Assembly (NCBI RefSeq): GCF_000196315.1 | Contig: NC_014230.1 | Location: 2,814,501 to 2,878,500, forward strand | Origin: Croceibacter atlanticus HTCC2559 | Lineage (GTDB): Bacteria; Bacteroidota; Bacteroidia; Flavobacteriales; Flavobacteriaceae | Reading direction: 5' to 3' | DNA: 64,000 nt | Shown here: positions 1-8,200 of the stretch, piece by piece | Position numbering within the stretch: position 1 is the first letter of the stretch | Layout: every line of letters starts with the position of its first letter | Notes under the pieces: generated by a model | Database searches by the model: none | What the model saw: the letters and a program-made list of their open reading frames with translations, nothing else | What the model was told of the DNA's origin: nothing | Program-made: the position numbers and the translations under genes

Positions 1-1084
1 TTCCCGAGCCATTTTCTATTGTGTTAGGTGTTATAAATGGTATCCCAATTACTCTATTTTTATACCGCCACCCTGTTCTGTAAAAACTATTACTAAAGTA
101 ATTATCCCGACCACTTATTCCAGTTGAACCACTTTGATTTAGTGTATACACATACTCATATAATATTGATGATAACCAAGACGCTTTGTTCGTTAAATTA
201 ACACCCCAAATGCCATCAGGAAAATTTTTAAATGCAGACCCAGAACCATCTTCAAATAAATGTTGATGGTATAACTCTAATTTAGAATTTTTAAATTTAT
301 AGCTGTATTTGATATCATAAAGCCCTAAATGGTTTCCAAGGGCGTTTACTTTCTCTCCATCTATTGCATTTTCGTCTCCAGCTTTCTTTGCAAAAAATAT
401 ATCTATAAAATCGGAAACCCCACTTGGTGCTTTTCCAAAAGCTTCAGTGTCTCCTGCCCATTGTACATAATGTTTAATTCCTAACTGTAATTGGCTTTTT
501 TTATTAAATTTAATAAAAGCACCTAAACTTTTGTAATGAATTTTAGCACCTTTAGCATACCTATCATTACCAAGCTCATAATGACCTATCCCCCAATTTA
601 AAGCTATAGCCTTCGTGATTTTTATTGGTGTGTTTGCTTTTAAAAGTAGCCCAGGAATTGCTCTAGTATTTCCTGACCATAATATATTACCGTTACTAGA
701 TGATAAGCCATTATACTTAATATTTGGATGTTTTGCACCTAATGTTGCATTAAGCCATCTGTTACTATAATTTATGTACAACTGATCTATTTGAAATTTA
801 CTCGCTGCTTGATTTACATATTGGACATTGGCACCACCTGAAAAATTATGTTTTGTAGCAGTATCATAGTTAAATTTATAATCGGTCGACACCAAAACAT
901 TAGTGCTATCACTTATTCTTCCTCTTTGGTTGTGCGTAAACCAATATGGCAATTCCTCTGTATTTGAATAAAAACTTTTGATTTGAGAGATTACTGCGTG
1001 CTCACCAGTTTGACCAAATGATTGTAGTGTACCGCACACGATACTTACTATTATTACTATACACTTATTATTAAAATTTTTGAT
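1..1084 (-). CDS. Wzi-like capsule assembly outer-membrane protein (partial, C-terminus missing)
   Basis: The reading frame stays open from just after the preceding glycosyltransferase stop to the window edge, giving about 361 codons, so the C-terminus is missing. The N-terminus has a lysine/asparagine-rich start, a hydrophobic stretch and a cleavage-like SFGQ, which is a signal peptide. The segment after it (ELPYWFTHNQRGR) and the later GIPFITP are what I expect in Bacteroidota Wzi-family capsule assembly proteins, which are outer-membrane beta-barrels that hold capsule on the surface. The frame has no ATG, GTG or TTG before the signal sequence: TAA is followed by ATA at 1093 and ATC AAA AAT at 1084. 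I place the start at the ATC, which gives a normal M-K-N-type signal peptide. The first canonical codon, GTG at 1039, would delete the hydrophobic core. It is the last gene of the cluster visible here. Confidence 0.7.
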   Translation of the reverse strand, partial: MKNFNNKCIVIIVSIVCGTLQSFGQTGEHAVISQIKSFYSNTEELPYWFTHNQRGRISDSTNVLVSTDYKFNYDTATKHNFSGGANVQYVNQAASKFQIDQLYINYSNRWLNATLGAKHPNIKYNGLSSSNGNILWSGNTRAIPGLLLKANTPIKITKAIALNWGIGHYELGNDRYAKGAKIHYKSLGAFIKFNKKSQLQLGIKHYVQWAGDTEAFGKAPSGVSDFIDIFFAKKAGDENAIDGEKVNALGNHLGLYDIKYSYKFKNSKLELYHQHLFEDGSGSAFKNFPDGIWGVNLTNKASWLSSILYEYVYTLNQSGSTGISGRDNYFSNSFYRTGWRYKNRVIGIPFITPNTIENGSG

Positions 1085-1093
1085 ATCCTCTAT

Positions 1094-2245
1094 TTATTGT
1101 TTATCTAAACTTTTATACTCTTGTAGTAATGCCTTCCAAAACACCTTTCGTTCATATTTCTCTTGTATTAATTTTCTAGCGTTGACTCTTAATTTATTAA
1201 ATAGTATTGGATTTTTAATTAGAACGATCATTGCATCTGCTAAAGCATCAGTGTTTTTTTTAGGAACTATAATTCCGTTTAAATTATCTGTAATGATTTC
1301 ATTACAGCCATTTATATTAGTTACAATGCAAGGTAACCCCATGGCACTAGCTTGTAATACTACATTTGGAAAGCCTTCTCTATAACTTGGAAATGTTAGC
1401 ATGTCGCTAATTGCAAACCATGGACGTACATCTTTTTGAAACCCTAAACTGATTATATGTTGATTACTCTTTATTATATTTAATGTTTGCTTGTGCAATG
1501 GGTCTAAATCAGACTCCAAAGGGCCTACTAATAATAATTTTATATTTTGATGATTTTGTTGAAGTTTATTAAAAGCGGTTATCAGTTCATTAATCCCTTT
1601 ATCTGACACTAGACGACCGACAAAAATAAATACTTTATCAGTTTCTGATATTCCTAATTTTAGTTTGAGTTCGTTTTTAAACGTCTTTGTATAACGATCG
1701 GGGTCAAAATAAGTTGTATCAATACCATTTGAACTCCCATTACCAATTATTTTTAATTTTGAAGGTTTCGTGAAATTTTCTTTTAAAATAACATCCTGAA
1801 GTCCTTTAGAATTCGGATACACCTTTGTTGCACAAGCGTAAGTCAATTTTTCTACAACATTTAGAACTTTTCGTTTAATGCCAGTGGCTTCCATCAATGG
1901 TAACCCTGCAACAGTATGCAGCCTATGAGGCACTCTAGCTATATACGCTGCAAGCATTCCTACAATACCAGCTTTAGGTGTATGTGTGTGTACTATATAT
2001 GGTTTGTTTTTTTTGAGAAATTTAATAAGTTTCCAAACCGCCAAAAGGTCTCTAACCGGCGTTATTTTTCTTGTAAGATTTATGGAGAACGTTTTCACAT
2101 TTTGATTTTCACCATACTTCTTTAAACGGTTTTTATCTGAAGAAATAGCAGTTACCTCAAAATAATCTGACATAAAGTTAAGCTGATCCTCTAGTAGCTT
2201 TTCTAAGGATATAGGGACTGTAGTAATACGGATTAATTTATGCAT
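1094..2245 (-). CDS. Family 4 glycosyltransferase (GT-B, PglA-like)
   Basis: A 383-residue GT-B glycosyltransferase that should add one sugar to the undecaprenyl-linked repeat unit at the cytoplasmic membrane. The N-terminal domain has VHTHTPKAG (about residue 85), as in PglA/CapM-like transferases. The C-terminal donor domain has FVGRLVSDKG and the EGFPNVVLQASAMGLP loop, whose conserved acidic residues contact the nucleotide-sugar. The length is full for the family, and the ATG start lies 2 bases after the stop of the ligase gene upstream in the operon. It is one of three GT4 enzymes in this cluster. Donor and acceptor cannot be read from sequence alone. The resemblance to PglA hints at a HexNAc donor, but this is inference. 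Confidence 0.85.
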   Translation of the reverse strand: MHKLIRITTVPISLEKLLEDQLNFMSDYFEVTAISSDKNRLKKYGENQNVKTFSINLTRKITPVRDLLAVWKLIKFLKKNKPYIVHTHTPKAGIVGMLAAYIARVPHRLHTVAGLPLMEATGIKRKVLNVVEKLTYACATKVYPNSKGLQDVILKENFTKPSKLKIIGNGSSNGIDTTYFDPDRYTKTFKNELKLKLGISETDKVFIFVGRLVSDKGINELITAFNKLQQNHQNIKLLLVGPLESDLDPLHKQTLNIIKSNQHIISLGFQKDVRPWFAISDMLTFPSYREGFPNVVLQASAMGLPCIVTNINGCNEIITDNLNGIIVPKKNTDALADAMIVLIKNPILFNKLRVNARKLIQEKYERKVFWKALLQEYKSLDKQ

Positions 2246-2247
2246 TA

Positions 2248-3639
2248 CTATACAGTTTTTTCGATTAAATCCTTTATATTATTTAATACAACTCTATGTT
2301 TACCGCTACTCTCAACATTTATACTATTGACATAATTAATATTAAATTCCATGTTATCACCAACTCTATCTCTCCAATTTTTTTTGAACAGTTTTTCTTC
2401 TTCGTTGTTATAAATACTCTTATCGATAATAATGTTAAAATTCAAACAGTTTATTTCATTTTGAATAATTTGATATGAAATAATGCCTTTAACATCTTTT
2501 ATAGCGTTTGCTATATTTACAATATTTATTTTACCATTTTCTGGTGAATAAACATAGTCTGCTACTCTCCCATTAATTGACTTTACGATAGGATTGTTAT
2601 TTCCGCAGCTGCAGATTAAATTTTGGTTTTTCAAGGTAATAGAATCACCTATATCATAACGTATTAGTGGCGTACCTTCTGTAGTAAAAGAAGTTACTAC
2701 TAACCTTCCTGTGGTTGAAGGGTTATTACATTCGTCTAATACTTCGAATACACCGCTTTGTAATTCTAAATGTAAGTTACCATTTTTACATTCAAAAATG
2801 AATGGTGCTCCTTCGGAAGATGCATATTGATTATAAACAGCAGTATGGAAGAATTTTTCAATTAACTCTCTCATTTGTTTAGTCAAGTTTTCTGCAGTAG
2901 GAAAAACTGCTTTAACTGTATTATCAGGAAATAAGTAATTATTATCTAAACCATAACGTGCTATTTCTGCTATGGTTGATGGAAACCCAACAAGATATTT
3001 GGGTTTAAATTTTATTAAATTTTCTACATAATATTGTAAAAAATTATTTTTTAAATGGAATGTTGAATAATATTTCGTTTTATTAAAATAATCATATTTC
3101 CAAAACTTTTTTTCATTTACATCCTTTATAGTTAGAATTTTTTTACCTGAAAACCAAGCAGTCTTTTTTCCTAATTTATAACCAAATCTAGATCTAAAAT
3201 CATCCAAAAGTGCAAATCGTTCTTGTAGGTTTACTTCTTTATAATGCACTTCCAAAGATTTTCCAGTTGTACCACCTGTTTTTGAACTAACTAGTTTTTT
3301 CCTTGACTTAATTGTGATATCATTAATATTAGTTCGAAATAGCTCTTTATCAATTATAGGCAAGCGTTGTATATTATCTAAATCTTGAGGATTTTCTATA
3401 TCACTATAAAGTTTTCTATAAAATTCTGAGTTTGCTATAGCTTGTTCAATAAAATTTTTATAGCGAGATTTTTGAGATCTTAATAAATCTTCACGTGATA
3501 AGCTCCTATTCAATTTATATAAGTCTCTAAAGGCTTTATATTTCCCTCCATAACGTTTTTTGTAAGCTAAAATATTATAACCACTGACAAATAAATTCTG
3601 AATGAAGTGTGGTGAACAATCATATATTTTATCTAACAT
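2248..3639 (-). CDS. PaaK/CapK-like adenylate-forming ligase family protein
   Basis: A 463-residue member of the phenylacetate-CoA ligase / coenzyme F390 synthetase-like family often found in capsule and O-antigen clusters (CapK-like). It has the Ser/Thr/Gly-rich ATP loop SKTGGTTGKS (about residues 120-130), the adenylate motif YASSEGAP, and TPLIRYDIGD, where the aspartate usually binds ATP ribose. A Cys-x-Cys-Gly (CSCG) near residue 345 may be part of a metal site. No signal peptide is visible, so it should be cytoplasmic. It overlaps the upstream glycosyltransferase gene by 7 bases. Family members activate a carboxylate as acyl-AMP, and some act in polysaccharide decoration. The substrate here is unknown; amino-acid or acyl modification of the glycan is possible. 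Confidence 0.78.
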   Translation of the reverse strand: MLDKIYDCSPHFIQNLFVSGYNILAYKKRYGGKYKAFRDLYKLNRSLSREDLLRSQKSRYKNFIEQAIANSEFYRKLYSDIENPQDLDNIQRLPIIDKELFRTNINDITIKSRKKLVSSKTGGTTGKSLEVHYKEVNLQERFALLDDFRSRFGYKLGKKTAWFSGKKILTIKDVNEKKFWKYDYFNKTKYYSTFHLKNNFLQYYVENLIKFKPKYLVGFPSTIAEIARYGLDNNYLFPDNTVKAVFPTAENLTKQMRELIEKFFHTAVYNQYASSEGAPFIFECKNGNLHLELQSGVFEVLDECNNPSTTGRLVVTSFTTEGTPLIRYDIGDSITLKNQNLICSCGNNNPIVKSINGRVADYVYSPENGKINIVNIANAIKDVKGIISYQIIQNEINCLNFNIIIDKSIYNNEEEKLFKKNWRDRVGDNMEFNINYVNSINVESSGKHRVVLNNIKDLIEKTV

Positions 3640-4763
3640 AATATGTCTTTTAATTGTGGGTATATTCTCTCTAAATTAAAATCTTTCGATCTATCATACG
3701 CCAATTTAGCATAGTAATCTCTCTCTGATTTATTATCATAAAAATATTCGATTGCTTTAGCTAATGCAATTGAATCATTAATATTAATTAATATTCCATA
3801 TTTCGCTAAATAAAATTCTCCCTTCTTAATTACAATTGTTTCATTCTCGTTTAAAATTTCTAAAGGACCAGATTTACAATTTGTTGATATCACAGGTAAG
3901 CCTACAGACATAGCTTCGAGTAAAACATTAGGAAAGCCTTCTGAATTTGATGTTAAAATAAAACAATCTGATTTAAGTAAATAATCATCTACATTCTTAA
4001 CCTTTCCAACAAAATTTATTTTAGAATCAAGATTTGATGTTTTAGATTTAAATTTTAGTTTTTCCATATCAACCCCATTACCAACAAAATAAAGTTTACA
4101 ATTAAATTTTATATTCGCTAAAGCATTAATTAATAAAGATTGATTTTTTATAGCATATAATGACCCTACATTTATTAATGTATAATCACTTGGTGCCTCC
4201 GTACTATGTGAGGTTTTGAATGTTTTTTTAATAACTGGATTGTAAATTACATTCATCGGTAACTTTACTCCAAAATTTTCATTAAGATCTTTATTTATTT
4301 CATAAGAATTAGAAAATAACACATCAGCTTTATTATAAAGCTTTGGTATTAAAAATTTATAGAGTTTTAATCTATAAGATTTTGAACTATATGCGATAGA
4401 AGGATAACAGCGTTCGCTAATAATAACTTTTACATTTTTATTAAATAACTTAATAAGACCATTTAATAAATTAGGCCTTGTTAATAAGGATAATGATATT
4501 TCTATATTATTTTGTTGTAAAAAACGATTATATAAAAAAACTAATTTTGGAAATAAAAATATCTTACTAATTAAATTCAAGTTAGTATTAGAATTCAATA
4601 CAACAACATTAACTTCCTTTGGAATTGTAAAGTGAATTATTTCATTAAATAAAACTAAATTAACCTGATAATCATTTATCAGGTTAGGTAATAATAAACT
4701 AACAAACTTCTCTGCTCCACCACTACCAAAGGTTATTAAAAGAATTGATACGTTTTTTTTAAT
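3633..4763 (-). CDS. Family 4 glycosyltransferase with a non-canonical start
   Basis: A GT-B glycosyltransferase of about 376 residues. An ORF call from the first canonical codon (TTG at 4598) gives only 321 residues and begins in the middle of the N-terminal domain. The frame continues upstream and encodes VSILLITFGSGGAEKFV, the opening strand and glycine-rich acceptor loop of GT4 enzymes. The gene at 7103-8200 has the matching GGGVEKM. Between the upstream stop (TAA at 4789-4787) and 4598 there is no ATG, GTG or TTG. Candidate starts are ATT AAA AAA at 4763 or ATA at 4778. The C-terminal domain has VGSLYAIKNQ, FVGNGVDMEK and SEGFPNVLLEAMSVGLP, so the donor site is complete. The donor sugar is unknown. 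It may be a working gene with a rare start codon or one whose start has been lost. Confidence 0.8.
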   Translation of the reverse strand: MKKNVSILLITFGSGGAEKFVSLLLPNLINDYQVNLVLFNEIIHFTIPKEVNVVVLNSNTNLNLISKIFLFPKLVFLYNRFLQQNNIEISLSLLTRPNLLNGLIKLFNKNVKVIISERCYPSIAYSSKSYRLKLYKFLIPKLYNKADVLFSNSYEINKDLNENFGVKLPMNVIYNPVIKKTFKTSHSTEAPSDYTLINVGSLYAIKNQSLLINALANIKFNCKLYFVGNGVDMEKLKFKSKTSNLDSKINFVGKVKNVDDYLLKSDCFILTSNSEGFPNVLLEAMSVGLPVISTNCKSGPLEILNENETIVIKKGEFYLAKYGILININDSIALAKAIEYFYDNKSERDYYAKLAYDRSKDFNLERIYPQLKDILC

Positions 4764-4774
4764 AGCTTTAAATT

Positions 4775-5287
4775 TTATTTTTTAATAAATCTATTTTCAT
4801 TTTGCTCAAGTAAGTGTTTTTTCTTAGAATTATAATCTAGTTGTTTTGACTTTAGATTGTATGGTAAAACTTTAATTTCAAATTCTTTGAGATTACCGAT
4901 AACTTTAGCTGGATTCCCAGCGACTATGGAATTTTCTTTAACGCTTTTTGTTACAACAGAACCAGAGGCTATTATTACATTTGATTCAATAGTAACGCCA
5001 GGCATAATTAAGCAATTATTACCAACATAAATATTATTTTTAAGAGTTACTTTTCCAAAAAAATCTAGATCCGGGTATTTCTTTCTTAAGGGCCAAGCGC
5101 CACCGTGTGTAAAGATTTTTGTCCCATTAGTAATTTGAACATGATTTCCTATTTCAATAAGGTATGGTTCTGAACCAAATGATACATTTTGAATATTACA
5201 ATTTGCACCTATTTTAACACCTAAAGATTTTGCATAATTCTCATGGCTTAAAATCTTTTTTTTTAAAAAGTTTATTATTTTAATCAT
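4775..5287 (-). CDS. Hexapeptide-repeat (LbH) acyltransferase
   Basis: A 170-residue left-handed beta-helix acyltransferase of the maltose/galactoside O-acetyltransferase type. Hexapeptide turns run from about residue 25 to 140 (VKIGANC, VGNNCLIMPGVTI, VIIASGSVVTKSV). The ending VAGNPAKVIG is the usual acetyl-CoA-site signature. The HGG at about residue 61 sits where the catalytic histidine is expected. No membrane segment is visible, so it should act in the cytoplasm on a nucleotide-sugar or lipid-linked sugar, most simply by O-acetylation. Its start codon overlaps the asnB stop as ATGA, so the two are probably co-translated. The exact target hydroxyl or amine cannot be deduced. Confidence 0.82.
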   Translation of the reverse strand: MIKIINFLKKKILSHENYAKSLGVKIGANCNIQNVSFGSEPYLIEIGNHVQITNGTKIFTHGGAWPLRKKYPDLDFFGKVTLKNNIYVGNNCLIMPGVTIESNVIIASGSVVTKSVKENSIVAGNPAKVIGNLKEFEIKVLPYNLKSKQLDYNSKKKHLLEQNENRFIKK

Positions 5288-7101
5288 AAATCTTCTTGTT
5301 TATAGTAACGTTTGAACCAAAGAGCTAAAATATATAATTTCCATATATTACTTGAATGATCAATTTTATTTTGATAAAATTGATTTAATTGATGTTTAAA
5401 AAGTTTTACATTTAAATTTGGAACCCTTAAAAGAAATTCATCATTTAGTTCTTTGAGAACATTTTCCTTGAGATCACCTTGAAGCCAATTAAAAAGGGGA
5501 ATACCAAAACCTTTTTTAGGTAAATCAAATAAATGTTTTGGTAAGTATTCGCTTAGTATGTCTTTTAATATTTTCTTTTTATTCCCTTTATAATATCTAT
5601 AACCAACAGGCAAGGACCTTGCAAATTCAATAACTCTATAATCTAAAAAAGGGCTTCTCACTTCCATAGAGTAAGCCATGCTGGCCCTGTCAACTTTTAC
5701 ATTACTGTCATTTTCAAGCCAAAGTTTTATATTTAAATCGGCCATTTTTTGATAAGGGTTATTGGATTTTAATTTATAGTTTTCATAATGACTAAACCAT
5801 TTAGTTTTTAAATCTTTTTTTTGTAAAGTTTTAAAACTTATAAAAATGTTTTCCGTAAAACCATCAGTACTAGATTTAAAAAGTGATTTTAATCTAGCTT
5901 TATTATATCTAAATATATAATCTAAAGGAAGTCGAGCCATCGCAGCCCTACACCATTTGGGTAATTTATTTACTTGTATTTTATTTGATAGGTAATCAAA
6001 ATTTCTATACCCCATGAAGCTTTCATCTCCACCATCTCCAGAAAGTGCAACTGTTACATCTTCTTTAGTGTTTTTACACAATAAAAGTGACGGCAATGCA
6101 GAACTATCTGCAAAAGGCTCATCATACACTTCAATTAATTTAGGTATTAAATCCAACAAGTCATTAGTAACCAAATGTTTGACTTTATGTTTTGTTTTTA
6201 AAGCCTTTGCAAATGCAGTAGAAGTACTACTTTCGTCAAATCTCTTTTCATTAAATCCAATTGTATAAGAACTAACTTTTCTCTCTGAAATACTTGCTGC
6301 AATACTAGTGACTAATGCTGAATCAATACCACCAGATAAAAAAGTTCCTAAAGGTACATCTGATTGCATTCTAATTCTAGTTGCATCAACAAGCAATTCA
6401 TGCAATTTATTTTTTGCGTCATTATAGGATATTTTTAAAGTCTCAGTTTTTTTTATATCCCAATATTTATCTATAAGTATTGCCTTTTTTGTTAAATCTA
6501 TAATCATTTTACTCCCAGGTTCTAATTTAAAAATATTTTCAAATATTGAAAAAGGAGATGGAACGTATCCACAATCTAGGTAAACCGAAATAGCAATTTC
6601 AGAAAGTTTATTATTAGAATCTAACAGAGGTTGAATTTGACTGCATATTTCAAATTTATTATCCAAATATTTATAATAAAATGGTTTTACACCTAACCTA
6701 TCTCTGGCGCAAAAAATAGTATCTTTTATACTATCATATATAACGAAGGCAAACATACCATTTAGTTTATCTAAAACTCTCTCACCCCATTCATAGTAAC
6801 CAATTAATAATACTTCAGTATCACTTTCAGTGTAAAAAGTATAACCAATATTTGCTAGTTCTTTTTTTAAATCATTAAAATTATAAATTTCTCCATTGTA
6901 TGAAATTGATAAATTTTTATAACTAAATGGTTGATTCGATCTAGAATCTAAATCTAATATTGAAAGTCTTAAATGAGCAAGTTTAACTTTATTGAAAGTT
7001 TTCATCTCATAATTATCTGGCCCTCTAAATTCAATTGACTTTAATTTGGCTTGAATTTCAGAATTTTTGAAATTCATATTTGTAGCGTATATACCGCACA
7101 T
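5284..7101 (-). CDS. asnB: Asparagine synthase-like glutamine amidotransferase
   Basis: A 605-residue class II glutamine amidotransferase plus synthetase protein. The N-terminus is MCGIYAT, with Cys2 as the glutaminase nucleophile, followed by RGPD and SYNGEIYN, which line the glutamine site. The synthetase half has the ATP-pyrophosphatase P-loop LSGGIDSA (about residue 256), SGDGGDE, and MEVRSPFLDYR. Length and motifs match AsnB. Its position inside a polysaccharide cluster is like that of WbpS-type proteins, which are thought to amidate hexuronic acids. The cluster makes UDP-ManNAcA and UDP-GalNAcA, so a uronamide is a reasonable product, by inference. It overlaps the downstream acyltransferase by 4 bases. 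Ordinary asparagine synthesis remains the alternative. Confidence 0.88.
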   Translation of the reverse strand: MCGIYATNMNFKNSEIQAKLKSIEFRGPDNYEMKTFNKVKLAHLRLSILDLDSRSNQPFSYKNLSISYNGEIYNFNDLKKELANIGYTFYTESDTEVLLIGYYEWGERVLDKLNGMFAFVIYDSIKDTIFCARDRLGVKPFYYKYLDNKFEICSQIQPLLDSNNKLSEIAISVYLDCGYVPSPFSIFENIFKLEPGSKMIIDLTKKAILIDKYWDIKKTETLKISYNDAKNKLHELLVDATRIRMQSDVPLGTFLSGGIDSALVTSIAASISERKVSSYTIGFNEKRFDESSTSTAFAKALKTKHKVKHLVTNDLLDLIPKLIEVYDEPFADSSALPSLLLCKNTKEDVTVALSGDGGDESFMGYRNFDYLSNKIQVNKLPKWCRAAMARLPLDYIFRYNKARLKSLFKSSTDGFTENIFISFKTLQKKDLKTKWFSHYENYKLKSNNPYQKMADLNIKLWLENDSNVKVDRASMAYSMEVRSPFLDYRVIEFARSLPVGYRYYKGNKKKILKDILSEYLPKHLFDLPKKGFGIPLFNWLQGDLKENVLKELNDEFLLRVPNLNVKLFKHQLNQFYQNKIDHSSNIWKLYILALWFKRYYKQEDL

Positions 7102-7102
7102 A

Positions 7103-8200
7103 TTATTGAAATAAAAAATTAAGATATTGTTGGCTTATAATATTGATGCTAAAATCTTTAGATCTTTTTTTAATGTCTGGATGTTTTTTTCTACTCAATG
7201 ATTTCTCTATAGCTTTAGCTAAAATTTGAGGTTTATTTAGTGGTACCAATTCACCAAATTTTCCATTACACAGGATTTCTCTTGGTCCTCCTAAGCAATT
7301 AGTTACAACAACTGGCACACCAGCAGCCATTGCTTCTATTATAACGTTCCCAAAACCTTCTTGAGTAGACGTTGATATAAATAAATTAGATACTTTTAAA
7401 TATGATTCTGGGTTATCAACAAATCCAAGCAAACTAACGTTCTTATTTAAATTCAATAAATTAATTTGATTAACTAATGATTCTTTTTCTTCACCGTCAC
7501 CTAATAATATTAAATGGGTATTATTTAAGTTTTTTAAATGTACTAAAGAGCTAATTAAGTATTGAAAGTTTTTATATTTATCTAATCTCCCTATAGCAAT
7601 TAATAAATTATTAGTGGTTTTGATTCCTAGTTGTTTTCTTATCGATTCATCTGGAATAACTTTATTTATTTTATTAATATTAACCATATTATAAATCACT
7701 TTAATTTTTTTTGATTTGACATTAAAATTATTCTCTAAATCTGTTTTTACATCAGTAGATATAGCTACAATTTTTTTAGGATATTTATAAAATAACTTTA
7801 TTAATATTTTCATTAAAAAAGAATATCGTGATTGTATTATATTCAATGATGTAATCGCTCTTTCACTTATAATAATATTAATTTTATTATAGGATAAAAT
7901 ACATGATACTATAGCTATAATATTTACATAATTCATAGCGGTAAGTAAAGCATCAGGCTTATTATTATTTAAATATTTTGTTAGAGGAAAAATTGTATTC
8001 AAAATCCTCTTTTTTCTTAAGTCAACTATATTAACTTGACTTGACAATAATTTTTTGTAAGGCCCAGAATTGTTTATTACTATATAATCAACAGTATAGT
8101 TTTTGCCGACAAAATTATTGGCTAGATAAACCATCATTTTCTCAACACCACCTCCTAGAAATGAAGGTACAAAAATTGCAATGTGTTTACTGTTTTTCAT
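7103..8200 (-). CDS. Family 4 glycosyltransferase
   Basis: A 365-residue GT4 enzyme. It opens with IAIFVPSFLGGGVEKMM, the N-terminal strand and glycine loop for acceptor binding. A central VAISTDVKTDL is followed by AIGRLDKYKNF and LGDGEEKESL, and the donor-site loop TQEGFGNVIIEAMAAGVPVV contains the E-x7-E pattern. It is full length and probably associates with the inner membrane through basic and hydrophobic patches, with no clear transmembrane helix. It overlaps the wzy gene by 14 bases and ends 1 base before asnB, so it is tightly packed in the operon. It adds one sugar of the repeat unit; donor unknown. Family assignment is firm and specificity is not. Confidence 0.86.
   Translation of the reverse strand: MKNSKHIAIFVPSFLGGGVEKMMVYLANNFVGKNYTVDYIVINNSGPYKKLLSSQVNIVDLRKKRILNTIFPLTKYLNNNKPDALLTAMNYVNIIAIVSCILSYNKINIIISERAITSLNIIQSRYSFLMKILIKLFYKYPKKIVAISTDVKTDLENNFNVKSKKIKVIYNMVNINKINKVIPDESIRKQLGIKTTNNLLIAIGRLDKYKNFQYLISSLVHLKNLNNTHLILLGDGEEKESLVNQINLLNLNKNVSLLGFVDNPESYLKVSNLFISTSTQEGFGNVIIEAMAAGVPVVVTNCLGGPREILCNGKFGELVPLNKPQILAKAIEKSLSRKKHPDIKKRSKDFSINIISQQYLNFLFQ

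Noticed and set aside
6014-6268. Plus-strand ORFs within the minus-strand sugar cluster
   Set aside because: They lie opposite asnB and other well-identified genes, resemble no protein family and have no promoter or start context.
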